64,000 bases of DNA, taken from the NCBI GenBank assembly GCA_015501075.1, contig JADNYJ010000067.1, positions 124,001 to 188,000 of the forward strand, read 5' to 3'. The notes below the pieces were generated by a model. The model worked only from the letters and a program-made list of their open reading frames with translations. It was not told the DNA's origin and searched no databases. This DNA is from Gymnopilus junonius (Eukaryota > Basidiomycota > Agaricomycetes > Agaricales > Galerinaceae). The translations under genes and the position numbers were made by a program. Shown here in pieces: positions 11,128-22,420 of the stretch (position 1 is its first letter; each line of letters begins with the position of its first letter).

Positions 11128-11900
11128 TTCCTGAGAAAACACGCGAGGATGTGTGGGAAAGGTAGGATAAGGCCATCTACAAGAGTTTTATGAGTGAGAT
11201 TGGACGGATGAGCGTTTCCCATTTATTACTGGATGCCAACATTTTTCCCATATTGGAGAAACATGAGTTGAGTGCTCACAACAAATCCTGATAAAGTCCA
11301 GAGCTCAAATAAGCAATCATGCCTCCTTTGGAACCCTTAATAGCAAGCTTACCGTGGATATGGTAAACAACCTTTTCATCCTTCATCGCTCTCTCTTCGA
11401 CCATACCAAAACGCACCGACCCTCGCAGGAGCTACATTATTTTTCCACGAAATCTCCTTGACTTCTCCAACAACATACTCCGAAGGAACGGCATCCACCC
11501 AAACAAATCCATTCTTCGCCTCCTTCTGGTTGGCAAGCTTTTCTAGAGGGGTCTCCTTAGGTATGGACGAGTTCCACAAGACCTCAACTAAAGTTCGAAA
11601 AGCGACAGAGAGGATGGACCATCCCAGTGGCCAGCTCCTACGGGGGGGCGATGAAGGGAATGCATAGAGAAGCATATAGAAAGGAAGTTTGAAGAAGAGG
11701 AGGAAGATAACGTTCGTTGTTAGATAAAGCGCTTTCCAAGGTTGTTTGCGATACTTGAATGCTATTACAATGTGGGCATGGGCTAAGGAAAAGTCTACCG
11801 GTAACCCGTCCTTAAGAGAGGTCCGCTCGAGCCTCGAGCTTTGTGTGATAGAAGGCTGATGGTTTCAAATCCCCTGAGTCGGCTTTTTCTACAACAAAAT
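11128..11900 (-). pseudogene. Alpha/beta-hydrolase, 5' half, cut by a transposon and carrying a frameshift
   Basis: This half holds the N-terminal hydrophobic anchor (NVIFLLFFKLPFYMLLYAF, near 11690), the lid-like region ending ARVGAFWYGRRE, then EKVVYHIHG where the oxyanion-hole motif of the family is expected. It ends at THPRVFSQEY, one codon before the insertion point. The frame changes between FWYGRRE and EKVVYHIHG within a GA run (plus strand 11389-11398) where no intron fits, so there is a second lesion independent of the transposon. Small introns are likely near 11330 and 11180. The true start codon is not clear; an upstream exon is needed because the frame runs open to about 11860 without an ATG. 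Confidence 0.7.
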
Positions 11901-12436
11901 CAGATTAGCCACACCAAACACGTTCTATAAATAGGCCAACCACAGGCAGCCACAGGCTCTCCAATCATAAGTTACGATCAGAAGACACAACCAATCATTG
12001 CTTGATTATGATATTGAAGAGCTACAAGATTTTGGAGGACGGTCAGTACTACAAGTCATGGGTGCAGAACTGAAATCAGCAAGATAAATATTAACTAACT
12101 CAGACTCGGTGTTGAACGTTGCAATTGGGCGATGGGCTTTGTGGGCGACTTTAATGACAGCCCTCAACAGCTCTGAGTGTATACATGCAACCATGGTTAT
12201 TGAGGATGAATTTCGCCATTGAATTTATCCACGATTAAAATTTCAGATTCTAAACAAAGCATATCCTGCGGTCGAAGAAAGAAAGCCCGGTGAAATGTGT
12301 ATGTATTATATATTGTATAATAGCAGCTGCAAAGCCCTCAGCACAGCAAATCCAGTGAGTGATTATAAACACACCTTGTTAAACCGTAAATTCCATATTC
12401 TATGCATCCCTTTCGGCTTGCCAGATGACGACGACA
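11901..12436. other. Intergenic spacer between hydrolase and Get5-like gene
   Basis: No assignable gene. A 62-codon minus-strand frame at 12006-12194 begins MVACIHSELLRAVIKVAHKA and could be the missing first exon of the hydrolase or chance; I cannot decide. Confidence 0.35.
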
Positions 12437-13853
12437 TTATGTACCAGCCATGCCAATCACGCCGACGTGGTCTCGAATCCTCGCAATCTCACTCGCTGTA
12501 AGCGAGCCCTTTGCAGCACAAAGAAAATCTTCAAACGCCGTATAAACATCCGCGTCGGTCTTGAACTCGTTCCTGAAGGTAAAATAATGACAAACGCGAA
12601 TCAGCTTCCATGAGCACAAAGGAAGAACATGTTCTTACTTCAAGAAGGCGTAGAGCCTTTCCCAGAACAAAGGATCAGCCACCGTCTCATGATAGGTCGA
12701 CAGCTTCTCCGTTTGCCCCACAGGACTGACAGGCGCGTCGAGCGTCAGCATAATATCTTTCTCTACCGCCCCTGGGCTCTCGCTCGATGGTGAAGGGGAT
12801 AGGACAACACTCGGAATCCTCTGATGCTTTTTCTTCTCGCCTCCAGCCTTGACGTTGGGATCGAGCTTGACCCCGCCAAACGGATTAGGGGTAGGTGTGG
12901 AATCGGACATTTTGATATCTGTATCTTTCGTTGTTGCACTTGGGTTCCAATCGAAACCAGGTTTGAGCATCAAATTGATGGTGTCTCCTTCCTTGACGTT
13001 GTACTCCTTGAGTAGCTTTCCGTCTGCTAGCGCTTTGCCTTTCAGTAGAAGCCTTTGTGCGTCTGCGGGTGGTGTTGAGGGTTGAGCTGCGAGCTGTGCT
13101 TTGATGGCAGAAACAGTGTCGGTGAGTTGAACGCTAAGAGTGAAGGAGGCTGGTGGCTTCAAGGACTTGAACACAAGAGAAATGGACGCTGTAAATTTAT
13201 ATCACGGTCAGTGGCGTGGAAACCACACAAAAAAAAACGAGGCGAGTGAAAGGAATTGATATAAAAAAGACAATGAGGAGAACCGGTGGCATAATAACAT
13301 GTGGAACTCAATCCAGTCCGACGGCATTTTACACGAGCAAGAAATGGCATGGCATCACTCTTTCCTACAGATCGAGGTGAAGATTTGACGCACCTGAAGT
13401 GGATGCAACTTCTTCTACACGAGGCTTACGTGCAGGAGGAGGCGGTACAGGGATCTGCGAGACAGATGTACGTGTTATTGATGCAATGAGGATGGTGATT
13501 CAATACAGCAATGCAGCCGAAGGATGATAAAAACAGCTAGTACGAAAATTGACGATATCGACCTCGGATGAAAAAGTGAGGAGGAAGAAAAGGACAATAA
13601 TGGTCTGGGAAGGGGCGACAGGCTTTATATATCAAGAAACAAGGAACCGGCTTGGCCAACTCGGACTCCTTGATCAAAGCCATGGAATAGGGGTTTTAGG
13701 AGATGAAAAGCATGCACTCACTGGAAGCACAGGAACGCGTTTGAGAGAATGCTCGGGTGGTTGTTGATAATCGTCCCCGTAGACGACAGGCTGCGTCGAT
13801 AACGTGTTCAGAAAAGTTCTGGCAAATGCTTTCTCTGCTTGGAATTCCGCCAT
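12437..13853 (-). CDS. Get5/Ubl4-like ubiquitin-like protein of the GET pathway
   Basis: The exons I can join are 13722-13853, 13394-13454, 12639-13188 and 12437-12572, giving about 292 aa. The first exon starts MAEFQAEKAFARTFLNTL, which resembles the N-terminal Get4-binding segment of fungal Get5. A proline-rich linker (VPPPPARKPRVEE) leads to a ubiquitin-like domain (FTLSVQLTDTVSAIKAQL through KEGDTINLMLKP). The C-terminus (FWERLYAFLK ... KGSLTASEIARIRDHVG) is a small helical module in the place of the Get5 dimerisation domain. Get5 with Get4 passes tail-anchored membrane proteins from Sgt2 to Get3 in the cytosol. The first intron would be unusually long (about 267 nt). It may hide a tiny exon near 13550 encoding VDIVNF. 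A different Ubl-domain protein remains possible. Confidence 0.7.
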
Positions 13854-14138
13854 TATATGCTATATGTTGTAACGACTCGGATAAGTGTGATTCGATGCGA
13901 CGGGTTGATTGTGGTCGCTAGGATTCCTTCGAATAATATTGCCCAAACGCAAGGACGTGTCCAGGGAGAAAGATGTCGACAAGGATCAACGGTATCCAAT
14001 CCAGGACAGAGAAGGCCGATTTTCGAGAAGGATCGTCGTCGTGTAAACACGAATAAATAGCACTTCCTCCGCTTTCAACGACGGTGGTTGGCCACGATCC
14101 GTTCTCAGTGACGATCTTGATAATTCGTGACAAAGGAG

Positions 14139-15595
14139 ATGCAGGCAACAACACTTCCCCAGGAACTCATCGATCTCATAATTGATCTCGTTGTGTTTGC
14201 TGCAGAAGATCGCACAGACGAATTGAACGCACTCCGAACCTGCTCTCTAATTTCACCGTCTTTCAACTCGAGCTGCAAAAGGCGTCTGTTCTCTAAAATC
14301 ATTTTCCGTGCAGATGGCTTGGCTCAGAAGCGCGCCCATGCACTCCTCGGTGTATTGGACGGATCAGTAAACGATGACCTGGTGCACTACATACGGTCGT
14401 TCACACTTATCATTGACATGAGCACATCTTCCCTAGGGATATTCGACCTCACACGTCCTAATGCGTTGTACCAACGCGCAGGCGCTGCCTTCACCGGGCT
14501 GTGGAGAAGACTTGGGCTGTGGGACAATCATCTGCTCAGCGTATTGGACCGTTTGGGTCATGCATCACTTCGACATTTCACCTTCGAGGCTCAAAATGGT
14601 GTTCTGGACTGGAGAGGTGTTAACGAGGACTTTTACACGATGATTACCACCCTTCGGTCCCACGAAACTCTTGAGTCGCTGCATTTTATTAACATTACCC
14701 ACCTAGAGAAAAGCCTTGTTACGCAAAATGCGCCCGCCAACAATCTGCAGGAACTAGGCCTTTGGAATACCAGCCTTTCACCCTCGCTTTCACAGGGTGC
14801 ACCCCTCACGTTCTCTGACGCCGATATGCGAAACATAACCCGCGTCGAGCGGCTGGAATATCTGCCCTATTCTGGTTTTCAACACCCTTTTTCATCTACA
14901 ACGCAACCCTTTTGAACCTGAGGACCTTGGCTGTTTCTTTCCCTCAGCAGTCTGTCGATATAGCTCCATTCTGTCAGATGGTCGAATCTCTTTCTTCCTC
15001 TTTGGAGACGCTCGAGATACGGAACTACGCTATACATACATCTTCTGGGTTTGGTGAGCGTTCAGAACATCGATGGTTAGTGTAAAGACTTACAATCATT
15101 TTATTTGGACTAGACCCCAGATCTATGTATGAGCCTTTGTCGTTGACTCTACGACGCCTGCAGAGTTTACGGAATCTGCACATCGACATACTAAATTCCG
15201 CGTGGGATTGCTTCTACGTTACACCCCTGACCATCGTCTTCTTCTTCAATCATTCTGAACCCCGCCTTGGCTTAGAGTCTCTTACAATCGCTCTCAGCAT
15301 ACCGGCGATGTTCATTCAAAGCCGTCTTCATGTTTTGGAGCTTTACTTTGAGCACCTGCGTCACTCAATGCACATACTCGACGGTTTCTTAAAGCAGTTG
15401 TTGAGCCTCCGCGCCATCACTCTCAAGCTGAAATATGTTCCCTACCCAAAGAGATTGCCGTTTTTGATGGGAGATCAAAAGGATACCATTGGAAATGCAC
15501 TCACGTACGGCGCCAGCGACTTTTTTCCAGATATTTCATCCTCAGGGTTCGTTGAGGTCAAGACGGACCACTTGATAGAGGTAAGCCAAAACTAA
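14139..15595 (+). CDS. F-box-like protein, tandem copy 1 (possible frame lesion)
   Basis: It starts MQATTLPQELIDLIIDLV, a typical agaricomycete F-box opening, then ALRTCSLISPSFNSSCKRRLF. The remainder is a leucine-rich-repeat-like region recognisable by its match to copy 2. An in-frame ATG also exists at 14127. The frame that carries the F-box stops at 14913. The matching sequence resumes in another frame as NLRTLAVSFPQQ from about 14910. After an intron near 15050-15115 it ends with KTDHLIEVSQN at 15595. I could not find splice sites that repair the change at about 14900, so this copy may carry a one-base lesion. F-box proteins select substrates for SCF ubiquitin ligases; here no target can be named. 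Confidence 0.65.
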
Positions 15596-15837
15596 CGAGT
15601 TAATGAAACAACTGTATTGTATTATATTAGTGAATACATAAATATTAAGAGTGCATTCTGGCGTGTAAGCACGCGGGGCATACCCACGTAGTACTAGCAA
15701 ATATGAATAAATAGTAATGCAAACTAAACTCTTCAAAGTTCGAGTTGACCTGTCGGTACTCAGATCCAAGAGGTCAGTCCACGTTTCCCACTACGTTTCT
15801 TCCTACAAACGATATTGAATGATTAATGAACCGCTAG

Positions 15838-17278
15838 ATGTATGCTCCAACACAACCAAATTTTCCCCAGGAAATTATCGACCTTATAATCGACTTCGTT
15901 GCTTCAGAGACGGACAGCCAGAGGAAGAGGTTGGAGGCACTCCGAGCATGCTGCCTGGTTTCAATGGCATTCAACACCAGGAGCAAACAACACATTTTTT
16001 CTGAGATAAATTTCCATGCAGATGACTTTGCTCAGAAGCGCGCCCAGAAGCTTCTGAGAGTCTTGGATCTGCCAGCGAATCGTGATCTACTTCAGTACAT
16101 ACGGACGTTCAAACTTGTTGTTGACAACCGCTCAACATCTCTGGGTATATCAGCACTAGACCCGCCACTGGAATTGGCGAACGCGCAGGTGCAATACTTA
16201 CAGGATTGGGAAGAACGCTTAAAGCGACGAAGCGCAACCTACTCATTCTCCTCGCTCGTATGACTTCTGCACCAGTCGAAGTCCTCATTGTCGAGACTCG
16301 AAACGGTCTATTAGATTTTAAAAGAATTAGTGACGACTTCCGCTCTCTCCTTCTGGCAATTCGATCGCAGTCTAATCTGAAGTCCCTTCACTTCATCAAT
16401 GTCACCAATCTAGATAAAACCTTTGTTGTGTCGAATGTATCTCCCACTGGTTTGCAGGAGCTAGGTCTTTGGAATGTGGCCTTCACTGATTCGCCAGTAA
16501 ACGGATCATTGGTTCCACTGTTTTCGGGATGCCGAGATAGCAAACTTAGCGGGAATCAAACACCTTGAATGGCTACCACTTCCGTCGACTTTTTTAAACC
16601 CACACATTTCCTTGCAGTCCCTTCCAAAACTTGATATCACTGGCCGTTTCTTTCCCTGAAGCGGTTGTTGTAATTCCATTTTGTCGCACGTTGGAGTCTC
16701 TAGATTCCATGATAGAGACTCTTGAGATTAGGAAATGCCCTATAGGGCCATGTAAGTATCTTTAAATCGTTAGAAAATATAAATTTATTAAATTTTTACG
16801 CCAGATCCTGCCAGGAGTTAGAAACCGCTGTCGATATCTTGAGTCATCTATCGAATTTGCGAAGTCTCAAACTTTCTACCACAGGCAGCCCACAGAATTT
16901 CTCCTACATCGCACCACACCACATGGCTTATCTCCTGACGCTGGGTGACTCTTCATTGTTCATAACAACACTCACCATTGAGCTCGAAACTACCCACGCA
17001 ATTTATAGGGGATGAACCTCATGTCCATTGGTTGTACACATCACATCTGTACAACTCTTCACAGGTGCTCGACCACGCCTTGGTAGGGATGCCCAATCTC
17101 AGGAAGGTTATTTTAAAGTTGAGGTATGTTGCTGAGTGGCGACACGGTTACTACCATTGGAGAATCGAGTTGATACTTATTCATATGGTGCACTGGAACT
17201 TCTCCCAAATGTTTTGCCTCAAACTTTATTGATTTGGAAGAGTTGGTAGACGTTGATGAGGTCAGCGAGTTCATGTAA
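15838..17278 (+). pseudogene. F-box-like protein, tandem copy 2, broken by frameshifts
   Basis: It opens NFPQEIIDLIIDFVASE and follows copy 1 segment by segment (SLHFINVTNLDK against SLHFINITHLEK; GLQELGLWN against NLQELGLWN). The frame shifts at about 16220, where the first frame ends TYSFSSLV and the homology continues at LKATKRNLLILLARM. It shifts again at about 16535, before NLAGIKHLEWLPLP. The homology then changes frame near 16610, where a short intron is an alternative explanation. The last recognisable exon ends VDVDEVSEFM at 17278. At least two shifts have no splice-site explanation. I read it as a decayed duplicate. Confidence 0.7.
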
Positions 17279-17626
17279 TATTATTGATCACTTCCTCTTT
17301 ATGTACCATGTATGTCTCTTTTTAAGCGAGTTAAAGGCTATCTTAGGTGACCTGCGGACTGCCGGAAATTGAAATGACTAAATGAACGTTCAATAGATAA
17401 TGCTAAACATACTTTACGGACTTTTACTCAGTCATTACACACACACACTTATTACCAGAGTATGAGTTGAGACTATCTCCTAGAGTACTACCCCTATACC
17501 GCGTCGTCGCGTCGCACCCACATCACGTGGACAGCAATTGTCCACCTCGCTCGTCACGGATCACACAGTCACAAGCCTGCAACGGGCTCCGAATTCAACC
17601 TTTCAACACTCGAAAAAGCATTAATT
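17279..17626. other. Intergenic, promoter side of the NDUFS5 gene
   Basis: No coding content. A palindromic CACGTG lies near 17525, about 100 bp before the start codon, and may be a regulatory site; this is only a sequence match. Confidence 0.35.
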
Positions 17627-18262
17627 ATGGCCGTACGTCCTGCTCGTTTCTCCGTCATTCTGATACTGACTAAGTTAAATTGAGTAGTCAGGATTTGGCT
17701 GGGGCGGAGGTACGTTCAACCTCTAAGTCTCGGGTGACCCTTGTGAAATGATTGCTCAACTCAGTCTCGTCATTTTTGTTTCTTTGAATTACAGGCCGCT
17801 CTCGATGCTTTGCATACTGGCAGGAATTCCAGAAAGTGTGCATTATTCGCCTCTTGTTTTTCTTAGTTTCTCTCATACTTACACGAGCGTTTCTCTGAAC
17901 AGTGCTATGCCCAGACAGATAACCCAACTGAATGCCGTCCCCAGAACGCCGATTACCTAGAGTGCTTGCATCACACCAAAGAGGTGGGCCCGTAGCTGCT
18001 TAAGTAAATATCCTTCTGCTCATCAACTCCTTTTCTCCTTCCGTTCCGTTCCACCTCTCATCTTCCACTTCATACCTTCATCGTGTTACTCTATTATTAC
18101 GCACAGATCAAACGTGCGGAAGTCATTCGGGAAGAACTTCAGCGCCAACAGCTACACCACGCTCATGAGACGCGCAAGGCGGCCGAAGTCACTGCTGGTG
18201 GTGCGGTCACGGGTGTGGGGCTGATATCAAGGGAGAAACCAGAGGAAGGGGGTGCGAAGTGA
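17627..18262 (+). CDS. NDUFS5: NADH dehydrogenase Fe-S protein 5 (NDUFS5), complex I accessory subunit
   Basis: Five exons, 17627-17632, 17688-17709, 17795-17835, 17903-17983 and 18107-18262, give 101 aa with all frames consistent. The first exon is only six bases (ATG GCC). The protein has the twin CX9C signature: CFAYWQEFQKC and CRPQNADYLEC, each with nine residues between cysteines. It also has the family's basic helical C-terminus (EIKRAEVIREELQRQQ). NDUFS5 sits on the intermembrane-space side of mitochondrial complex I. Twin CX9C proteins enter through the Mia40 relay, which forms the two disulfides. Despite the name it has no Fe-S cluster motif. Confidence 0.92.
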
Positions 18263-19133
18263 TTCATGACTTGGTTTACTCTGGTATCTTCTTGTCATTT
18301 TATTTTGCTTGAAGAGAAGTATTTTCTGGACCTGTTCTCATAGAATGCAAGACTCTTTTTATGATGGAGTCGTGCTCGTGTTAGAATTGCTTTCCGCCAT
18401 TGGTTTGGATTCTTTGCGAGCTGTTGAACATCTTCGACAAATTCCATGGCACTAGCATGAAAAGGAAGGACACTGACGTGAATGCATCGACCGATATTCG
18501 TCAGCTCTCAGAGTGGTGTCTATGTACCTACCGGTTTGTTCCTAACAAGCCTGTATACGAACTTCTCTGCATATCACTACTTAGCTCCCTACCGCAGTTA
18601 ATTGCACCAGTATGGGCGATCTGGGGACCAAGTCTTGCTTTTGCACCTGCAGTTAACTCCAGTTCCGTTTGCCTCACCTTCAGCGCCAAGGAATTGCTAG
18701 TCAGCAAATGCAGTTGATACAAGGATAGGGAATATGCTGCTCCCTGAAGCTGTAGGTTATTATCCTGAGCTTCCAAAATCAGGATACAGGATGAATTAAT
18801 GCTCATCCTATGCATGAATCATGGTTCCCTCCCCTAACTAATATAAACTATACTTTAGTACGTACAACTAACCTAATAATGCATGCATATTACAGTGCGA
18901 CCAGTTTCTTATATTTACATAAAACCTACAAACGTTGTAACAAAAAGAGTCCGAAACTCCGAGGTCAGTCGATAACGAAAACAAGTCCCAAAAGCAGTCA
19001 GGTAATAATGATGATAAAAAAATATGGAAAGCAAAAGGATAACGACAACGGCAGCCATCAAAGTAGCTGAACAAAGCCAGCAGCAGTACACACAACAAAG
19101 GGGAATGAAATTTTGAAGGACGAAAACGCGTTG
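18263..19133. other. Intergenic, no gene recognised
   Basis: Contains the probable 3' UTRs of the two convergent neighbours. Short open frames near 18400-18815 overlap on both strands and show no domain content. Confidence 0.4.
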
Positions 19134-20082
19134 CTACAAAGGGGCCGAATTTAACTCTGTGTGCCATGGTACGAGGGTCAAACCAATCTGGAATTCCGGC
19201 AGATGGGAGGGTAAATGAGGCGGAACCGAGTTTTTCTCATCGTTTAAGACGTCCTGCCAAGTAATTGGAGATGTTGAGGAATGCGAAGTAGACGGAAACT
19301 GAGACTGTGAAAGGGGATAACCAAAGGGCACAGGACGCTTTGAAGACGAGGAAGAGAGTCGATGTGAGCGACTGGGCATGGCAATCACGACAGCTACTTC
19401 TAGAGCTTCTGGTGTTTCGATCAAATCCGTCTTCTCGTCTACTGAAGAGCGGCGTTTGGGCTCTGAAGGTTTCGATATCCAGGAAGGAAGGAACGACGAG
19501 ATTGCTCCACGTTGAGGAAGGGCAGTTTGCGGCAACTCTGGTGTAACCTCAACGTCTGACTGCAGAGCGTTTGTATTATGGTTTCCTGTAGCTTCAACTG
19601 AGGACACCTTGTCACCTTTCACAAGGGAAGCCGACAAAGGCTAAAATTTGAACAACGGCGAGAAATTTGTAAGTATTGGCTGTAAAGCAGACATAGGCGC
19701 ATTGAAGGGGTACCATCGTGTATCTCCATCCGTCTTCGGCCAGAGCAGGCTCTCCGGTAAAGCATTCGTAGAACACAGGTACCGTTTGTGGAATTCTCAT
19801 GTCGCCTGACGATCCCCATGGCTGAACTGCACCCAAGATCGTCGGCCCCCTCCTAGCAAGAAACCGCCGCCTCGAGGTTATGCCACAAGCCACAAACACG
19901 AGTAGGAGGACAACGAAGCTGATGAGAAAACCGAAGAAGTAGTTGGCACCCTTCTGCTGGAGACTGCTGTTGTTGTCATTGCTGCTGGGGGTAGACTGAG
20001 GAAGAGGGGACTGAGTAGAGTCTCCGGGTGGGACTACTAAGGTTGAAGACATTGAAGCACCCAGATTCGGGCTTGGGGCCAT
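19134..20082 (-). CDS. Single-pass membrane protein, tandem family member A
   Basis: Exons 19714-20082 and 19134-19640 give about 291 aa. The parts in order are a Ser/Pro/Asn-rich N-terminus, one membrane helix (FFGFLISFVVLLLVFVACGI), a basic stop-transfer cluster (TSRRRFLARR), a short conserved block ending GWRYTM, and a Ser-rich tail. A phase-0 intron falls exactly between RYTM and PLSASL. The tail has two motifs shared with the neighbours: EALEVAVVIAMPS and LPEFQIGLTLVPWHTEL near the end. A second ATG at 20052 (MSSTLVV) aligns better with the starts of members B and C. I recognise no named domain. The layout (ST-rich outside, one helix, basic then acidic inside) suggests a type I or III surface protein. 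Function unknown. Confidence 0.75.
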
Positions 20083-20386
20083 CTTAATGAATGTCTTGCG
20101 CACCCCGTACAGAGTTAAGACAAGATCGACCACTATCACAATGACTAAGTACACTGACGTAAAATTAATTTCATTCGTCTATATATAGATCTTCCTGCTC
20201 AACGCCATTAAGTGCTCTAGCCTGCTCTGACTCTGCTGCGCATTTGAAAGCACTCTGAGGTTCCTTCCCTTCTCTATCTTACAACATTACACTCCGTTAA
20301 CAAGTAATCTAGAGCAGCACGTTTGTCCGAAGCAATATATCCTCAAAGCGAAAAAGTACACATGGAAGAACAAGCGCTGCTTGCTG

Positions 20387-21243
20387 CTATGAACCTGAGT
20401 CTATTGCTATTGACTCTCGCTTCAGCTCCGTATGCCATGGTACAGTCATCGTGCCAATTTGATACTCCGGCAGTCCTAGACTTGAGGGCTCCGAGTGAGA
20501 ATGGGTTGTAGCATCTCCATCGCGAGGCCCGTTTTGTTGCAGCGCTGCCGATATTGAACGTTCACGCGAGGGCATAGCAATCATAACGGCCACTTCAAGG
20601 GCTTCCGGCGACTCTATTGGCCTTATCTCCTCGTCGAAAAACGACGATGAACGTTTTGGCTGGGAACTTGAACTGCGTCCCCGTCTCCACGATGAGGGGG
20701 AGAACGAGGGCAAAGTTCCGAGTCGATCATTCGCAGCAGGGTCTTGCAAGTGAGCTGGGTCTTCGCCATCGCGTGTCACAGATACCGTATCGTCTTCTAT
20801 GGACCCTTTTATTGAGGTCCACTGGGTGGTTTTTATAAGTGTTGCTGATAAAGGCTACAGATGAATCCACGGAAATATGAATTTGTCATGAATTTTGTCG
20901 TTGTGAAAGCATGCATTGGAACCCACACCTTTTCGTATTTCCACCCAGTTTCTACAGCTTCCCTGCTACCCAGCTCATACAGCACCGGCCTCGCCTGCTC
21001 AACCTCCTCCGGAGTCAACTCATCGTCATCCATTGTCAAATCAAACTCAAATCCTCTACTTCTCCTCCGCCGTCTCGTGATCGTTCCAACAGCCACAAAA
21101 GCAATTAAGAGGACGAAGAATATGACGAAGAAAAGGAGGTTGTTGAACCCATTCTTGCGTGAGCCGGCATTACTACCGCTGCTGCTGGTGGATTGCGGAG
21201 GAGAAGAAGAGGACGGGGTGATGGAGATGGAAGTAGAAGACAT
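20387..21243 (-). CDS. Single-pass membrane protein, tandem family member B
   Basis: Exons 20929-21243 and 20387-20854 give about 260 aa. A Ser/Thr-rich N-terminus (MSSTSISITPSSSS) precedes one helix (LLFFVIFFVLLIAFVAVGTI) and a strong basic cluster (TRRRRRSRG). Then come an acidic stretch and ARPVLYELGSREAVETGWKY before the intron. The intron is phase 0, directly before PLSATL, as in the other members. The tail carries EALEVAVMIAMPSRE and LPEYQIGTMTVPWHTEL. It is about 300 bp from member A and 520 bp from member C, all in one direction. No signal peptide is obvious, so the helix may act as a reverse signal anchor. No named domain recognised. Confidence 0.75.
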
Positions 21244-21765
21244 GTGTGAATTATCCCAATTCAGAAGGCGATAACTCCATTACTGAGGGTCACTTGGCCT
21301 AACTTTTGCAGAAATAGAATCCCATGGCTCACTAAAGTTCTGGCACCAGGTGAGTATTCATCAAAAGTGAGCGTAAAAAGCTCACATTGATTGGATAGTA
21401 ATGCTCCTTGGCTTCGAATATACAGACACTCCATTGTATTCATTTGCAGCCAACGATCCCTCAAGCTTACGACCTCCACATTCCAATGGTCGTGGACAGG
21501 TCGTGGATGCTTAATGCATCTATTTATAGCACTTTATCTCTCGGGCCTGTAGTATTTATAGCCTACACCGTCATTCGGCTTATCAGACTGTCCAGCAGGA
21601 GGGTCTAACCAAAGGGTTTCTTGTCTTCTCGCGGCCTCGCGGTGCACGAGCATACATCGGCCCAGGTAAACCTAGAGATTTTAAGAATCCTATTTAAATT
21701 GCTGGAAACAGGACACTGAGGATGTACTCCGCCAAATGACAAACTTGGCACTACGGGGTTGAGGC

Positions 21766-22420
21766 CTATTCGGTCTGAAGCAGCAAGACCGTTACACCGA
21801 TCTGATATTCAGGTAGAGACCGCGGGTTTGATGGCAGAAGTGAGGTACCTTCTATTCCGACGCGTAAAGTCGTGTTTTGCGATACGAAAGGTGGCGGTGA
21901 AGGCATGACGATCATCACAGCAACTTCGACAATATCTGAAGTTTCGTCGAGTTTAGTCCCGTTTTTCACATCTGACGAAAGGATGGGGAATTCTCCAGAT
22001 TTCGGTTCGGTTAATGTATCCGTGACGTGCAAGAGCGTCGCTGATAAAGGCTAAGAAAACGAACAAAGTATGCGGCTGAGTTTCCTCCCGGGCCAAATTA
22101 CAAAAACTCACAATCGTGTATTTCCACCTATCCATAGCAGCATCCCCAGTATATCGTTCATAAAGTATCGGTCGTTCCTGTCGTGTGCCTTCCGTCCTGT
22201 TGTCTACCAGTGGTACATTCCTCCTCGACAGCAGGGTTCTCCGCCTCGAAAAACTCGCCAGCACTATGAGCACCCCAAGAATGACAGCAATGCCGATATA
22301 AATGGTATTCGTGGGACCCATTCCTTTCTGTGGTTCATTGTTGGCGGTTGACTGAGAGGAGGAAGGCGCTGAGGTGGTGAGTGAAGGCGAGGAAAACGAG
22401 GCCGAGGTGGATGAGGACAT
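21766..22420 (-). CDS. Single-pass membrane protein, tandem family member C
   Basis: Exons 22112-22420 and 21766-22050 give about 197 aa, the shortest member. It has a Ser/Thr/Pro-rich N-terminus (MSSSTSASFSSPSL), one helix (TIYIGIAVILGVLIVLASFS) and a basic cluster (RRRTLLSRR). The block ERPILYERYTGDAAMDRWKY follows, then the phase-0 intron before PLSATL. The tail is reduced but keeps VEVAVMIVMPSPP and ends LPEYQIGVTVLLLQTE. The short tail lacks the Ser/Arg-rich segment of A and B, so either it was lost here or gained in them. Confidence 0.72.

Noticed and set aside
11855..11895. T-loop-like GGTTTCAAATCCC followed by a T run, suggesting a tRNA
   Set aside because: The T stem does not pair properly and no complementary 5' acceptor sequence exists in the preceding 100 bases.
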